Shown here piece after piece: positions 21,354 to 23,865 of a DNA stretch of 23,865 bases (position 1 is the first letter of the stretch; every line of letters starts with the position of its first letter). Both the position numbers and the translations under genes were made by a program. The stretch spans positions 1-23,865 of the forward strand of contig CAKOZV010000017.1 of the NCBI GenBank assembly GCA_934131695.1, written 5' to 3'. Below the pieces are notes generated by a model, which was given only the letters and a program-made list of their open reading frames with translations, searched no databases and had not been told where the DNA came from. This stretch comes from an uncultured Bacilli bacterium (lineage in GTDB: Bacteria > Bacillota_I > Bacilli_A > RF39 > UBA660).

Positions 21354-23512
21354 AAGGTAAATTATCAAAAATTATTTTTCATAATAGTCAAAATGGTTAT
21401 ACAGTAGGACTTTTAAAAGTAAAGGAATCTGATATAGAAAATTTAGTTAATAAGACAGTAACTTTTACCGGAGCTTTACCAGATCTTAATGAGATAGATA
21501 CTTATATAATGACGGGTAATTTAACTAATCATGAAAAGTATGGTGAACAGTTTCAAGTAAAATCTATTGATAGGATAATGCCGCAAGAGACTGATGCAAT
21601 GATTGATATTTTATCTAGTAATCTGTTTAAAGGGATAGGTAAGAAAACAGCAGAGAAACTAGTATCTGTTTTTAAAGAAAAGACTTTTGATGTTATTTTA
21701 AATGATACTAGTAATTTATTATTAATACCAGGTATTAGTGAGAAACAAGCTAAGACTTTAAAAGATGCTTTAAAGCAGTATCAAGGTAGTTATGAAGATA
21801 TTTTAATGCTTAATAAATTAGGGTTTAGTACTAGTGAAAGTATGAAGATATATCATTACTACAAAGATAGAATAAATGAAGTGTTAGATGGTAATTTATA
21901 TAATATTTATTATGATATTGATGAAATATCGTTTCCAAGAGTTGATAGTATTTTTGTGGCAAAGTATCAAAAAGATTCACCTAATAGAGTAGCAGGAGCT
22001 ATCGTTTATATAATTAAGACTTTATCGATGACTTATGGTCATACTTATTTTTCTAAAGAAGAGGTTAATTCTTATTTATTTAGAGTATTAAAAGTAGAGA
22101 TTAGTGAAAAACTAGTAGAAGATGCTTATAATGGTTTGTTAACTGATGAGCGAATAGTTATTAAAGGTGATAGATTATATCTAAAGGAAATGTATGAGGC
22201 TGAAACTTTAATTGCTAGAAGATTAAGACTTTTAGCTCATGAAGATAAAATTAGTTATAAGAATCTTGATAAGAAGATAAAAGAGATAGAGACTCATTAT
22301 GGCATAGTTTATACAGATGAACAGTTAGAAGCGATTAAACTTGCTATTACAAGAAAAGTGGCTATTATAACAGGTGGTCCTGGTACTGGTAAAACTACTA
22401 TTTTAAAAGGTATACTTGATTTATATAAAGTATTATCATCATCTAATAAAGTTAGATTAGATGAACAAATAGCTTTGTTAGCACCAACTGGTAGAGCTAG
22501 TAAAAGAATGAGTGAAGTAACTAATTTTGAAGCTTCTACTATTCATAGATTTTTAAAATGGAATAAAGATACCAATCGTTTTCAAATAAATGAGTATAAT
22601 AAAAGTAGTGTTTCTTTTGTAATTATTGATGAAGCTAGTATGATAGATACCATGCTTTTAGCTAATCTTTTGAAAGGCTTAAAATCATCTTGCCATATTA
22701 TCTTTGTAGGAGATGCTAATCAGTTGCCATCAGTAGCAGCAGGAGACGTTTTAAATGATATGATAGAAAGTAGGGAGCTTCCTGTTTATGCTTTAAAAAA
22801 TTGGCATCGTCAGGGAAGTGACTCTAAAATTATACCTTTCGCTCATAGGATAAATGAAGGAATACTTGATAAAGAATTATTAAATAGTGGAAGTGATTTA
22901 GAGTTTATTCCTTGTAGGGATAATGAGATAATTAAGGTGATAGAAGATGTTTGTAAAGATTATAATTCTTATGATTTACAAGTTTTAGCACCTATTTATA
23001 AAAATAGAAATGGTATATATGCTATAAATGATCATTTACAAAGATTATGGAATCCTAAAAGTCCTAGTAAAAAGGAAATCGAAGGAACTGAGAGTATCTA
23101 TCGAGAAAAAGATAAAGTTATTCAACTTTCTAATATGAAAGATGAATCAGTCTTTAATGGTGATATTGGTATAATTGATCGAATTAAACTTTTAGGTAAT
23201 AAAGAATTATATATTGATTATGATGGTAATTTAGTAAAATATACTAAAAGTATGTTACAAAACTTTACTTTAGGATATGCTATTTCTATCCATAAGAGTC
23301 AAGGTAGTGAATTTGATACCGTTTTAATTCCTTTTACCTTTGACTACCGAAAGATGCTATATCGAAAGCTAATTTATACAGGTGTAACTAGATGTAAGAA
23401 AAAACTAATATTAGTAGGAGATATTAATGCTTTAGAACAAGCTATTAGAAATAATCAAGAACAGAAAAGAAGAACATCATTAAAACTTTTTTTAGAAAAT
23501 GGTATACTTTAG
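21341..23512 (+). CDS. recD2: RecD2-type ATP-dependent DNA helicase
   Basis: A 723-aa RecD2, a 5'-3' superfamily 1B helicase acting in repair without RecBC. The N-terminal OB-like domain (KGKLSKIIFHNSQNGYTVGLLKV) and helix-hairpin-helix repeats (GIGKKTAEKLV, IPGISEKQAKTL) are the RecD2-specific extension. The motor has Walker A GGPGTGKTT (345-353), Walker B IIDEAS (D430, E431), GDANQLPSVAAGDV, and the late motifs AISIHKSQGSEFD and TGVTRCKKKLILVGD. Length is normal for the family. TAGGGAGG precedes the ATG, inside the end of mtaB. Confidence 0.96.
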   Translation: MSEIKGKLSKIIFHNSQNGYTVGLLKVKESDIENLVNKTVTFTGALPDLNEIDTYIMTGNLTNHEKYGEQFQVKSIDRIMPQETDAMIDILSSNLFKGIGKKTAEKLVSVFKEKTFDVILNDTSNLLLIPGISEKQAKTLKDALKQYQGSYEDILMLNKLGFSTSESMKIYHYYKDRINEVLDGNLYNIYYDIDEISFPRVDSIFVAKYQKDSPNRVAGAIVYIIKTLSMTYGHTYFSKEEVNSYLFRVLKVEISEKLVEDAYNGLLTDERIVIKGDRLYLKEMYEAETLIARRLRLLAHEDKISYKNLDKKIKEIETHYGIVYTDEQLEAIKLAITRKVAIITGGPGTGKTTILKGILDLYKVLSSSNKVRLDEQIALLAPTGRASKRMSEVTNFEASTIHRFLKWNKDTNRFQINEYNKSSVSFVIIDEASMIDTMLLANLLKGLKSSCHIIFVGDANQLPSVAAGDVLNDMIESRELPVYALKNWHRQGSDSKIIPFAHRINEGILDKELLNSGSDLEFIPCRDNEIIKVIEDVCKDYNSYDLQVLAPIYKNRNGIYAINDHLQRLWNPKSPSKKEIEGTESIYREKDKVIQLSNMKDESVFNGDIGIIDRIKLLGNKELYIDYDGNLVKYTKSMLQNFTLGYAISIHKSQGSEFDTVLIPFTFDYRKMLYRKLIYTGVTRCKKKLILVGDINALEQAIRNNQEQKRRTSLKLFLENGIL

Positions 23513-23551
23513 AAAAAATTACTCATAATAGGATTAGGGAGGCATAATATT

Positions 23552-23704
23552 ATGAGTAAAAAAATGATGATATCTTTATCAGTTATGGCCGGAATGGCTG
23601 GTGGAATGTATTTATATTTCAAAAACAATCCGGCTAAACTTGAAAGTTTAAAACATAAGATGATCGCATCAATTTATGATTTAGAAGATGACATGATGAT
23701 GTAG
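23552..23704 (+). CDS. 50-aa membrane peptide after recD2
   Basis: A 50-codon frame with AGGGAGG 11-17 bases upstream of its ATG. It encodes a short hydrophobic, glycine- and methionine-rich segment (MISLSVMAGMAGGMYLYF) and then an amphipathic tail (KNNPAKLESLKHKM, ending DLEDDMMM). It looks like a small single-span protein with the tail inside the cell. Similar short proteins occur widely in Bacillota with unknown role. A terminator overlaps its stop codon, as expected for the last gene of an operon. Confidence 0.65.
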   Translation: MSKKMMISLSVMAGMAGGMYLYFKNNPAKLESLKHKMIASIYDLEDDMMM

Positions 23705-23715
23705 TCATCTTTTTT
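23685..23715 (+). terminator. Terminator closing the mtaB-recD2 operon
   Basis: AAGATGAC (23685-23692) pairs with GTCATCTT (23704-23711) across an 11-base loop and continues into a run of six T. The stop codon of the 50-aa gene lies within it. Confidence 0.8.
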
Positions 23716-23815
23716 AGTACGGGAAAAGTTAAAATATTAGGGAATTATTCTATAGTTGTAGTAATAAGTAAGCATATATGATATAAAATAATTGAAAATT
23801 TTTTTGTCAGATGCT

Positions 23816-23860
23816 AATTTAGTAAATCTCGGTAAAAATATACCCTCAATTTACTAAATT
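23816..23860. repeat. Perfect 12-bp inverted repeat at the window end
   Basis: AATTTAGTAAAT (23816-23827) and ATTTACTAAATT (23849-23860) are exact reverse complements 21 bp apart, followed by GAAGG at the edge. The preceding 100 bp (23716-23815) holds an AT-rich stretch with a possible -10 (TATAAA) but no gene I can support. The repeat may be an operator, an RNA leader stem, or the end of a mobile or repeated element. What follows is outside the window. Confidence 0.6.
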
Positions 23861-23865
23861 GAAGG

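Noticed and set aside
1..23865. UGA-as-tryptophan (Mycoplasma) code, suggested by DUF285 repeats and low GC
   Set aside because: Trp is encoded by TGG, genes are intact under the standard code, and TGA acts as a stop at 20066-20068.

Overview
The window is AT-rich bacterial DNA with standard-code genes. TAA, TAG and TGA all act as stops (TGA ends the gene at 19415-20068) and Trp is read from TGG, so this is not the Mycoplasma code. Strong AAGGAGG-type ribosome sites, SpoIIGA with pro-SigE, a YqfQ-like protein, MtaB, RecD2, a class B sortase, SipW-type signal sequences and BspA-type leucine-rich repeats together suggest an uncultured gut Bacillota, of the RF39 or Erysipelotrichia-like kind. 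That placement is inferred from gene content, not from a marker tree.

Region 1 (1-4085) holds two paralogous secreted surface proteins. They share a SipW/TasA-like N-terminal third and a leader hairpin, but carry different C-terminal modules: nine BspA/DUF285 repeats in the first, and two tandem DUF6273-like modules in the second. A run of ten G sits between a plausible -35 and -10 upstream of the first gene, the layout of a phase-variable promoter. A CPBP-family membrane protease gene (4089-4775, minus) converges on them.

Region 2 (4825-14149) is the translation/transcription operon: short rimP-like, nusA, rnpM (ylxR), infB, then rbfA and truB. The usual ylxQ is absent. Between infB and rbfA lies a 3.5-kb block bounded by terminators. 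It holds an Rpn-family nuclease with a 12-bp tandem repeat, a class B sortase, and a beta-helical wall protein ending in an NPNTSD sorting signal, so enzyme and likely substrate are adjacent. truB is fused in frame behind a complete VanY-type D,D-carboxypeptidase domain without a signal peptide, an unusual pairing.

Region 3 (14173-15762) is spoIIGA-sigE, overlapping by 8 bp, plus a possible 33-aa protein. This is the mother-cell sigma factor and its processing protease, so the organism is probably a spore-former or descends from one. sigG does not follow.

Region 4 (15802-19364) has a VUT-family transporter with an operator-like inverted repeat over its promoter, a pilin-like single-span protein, a convergent YqfQ-like gene, and a PilC/ComGB plus prepilin peptidase pair for a type IV pilus or competence machine.

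Region 5 (19382-23715) is an operon of an unrecognised 217-aa protein, mtaB, recD2 and a 50-aa membrane peptide, closed by a terminator. The window ends in a perfect 12-bp inverted repeat. I see no rRNA, tRNA, CRISPR array or complete insertion sequence.
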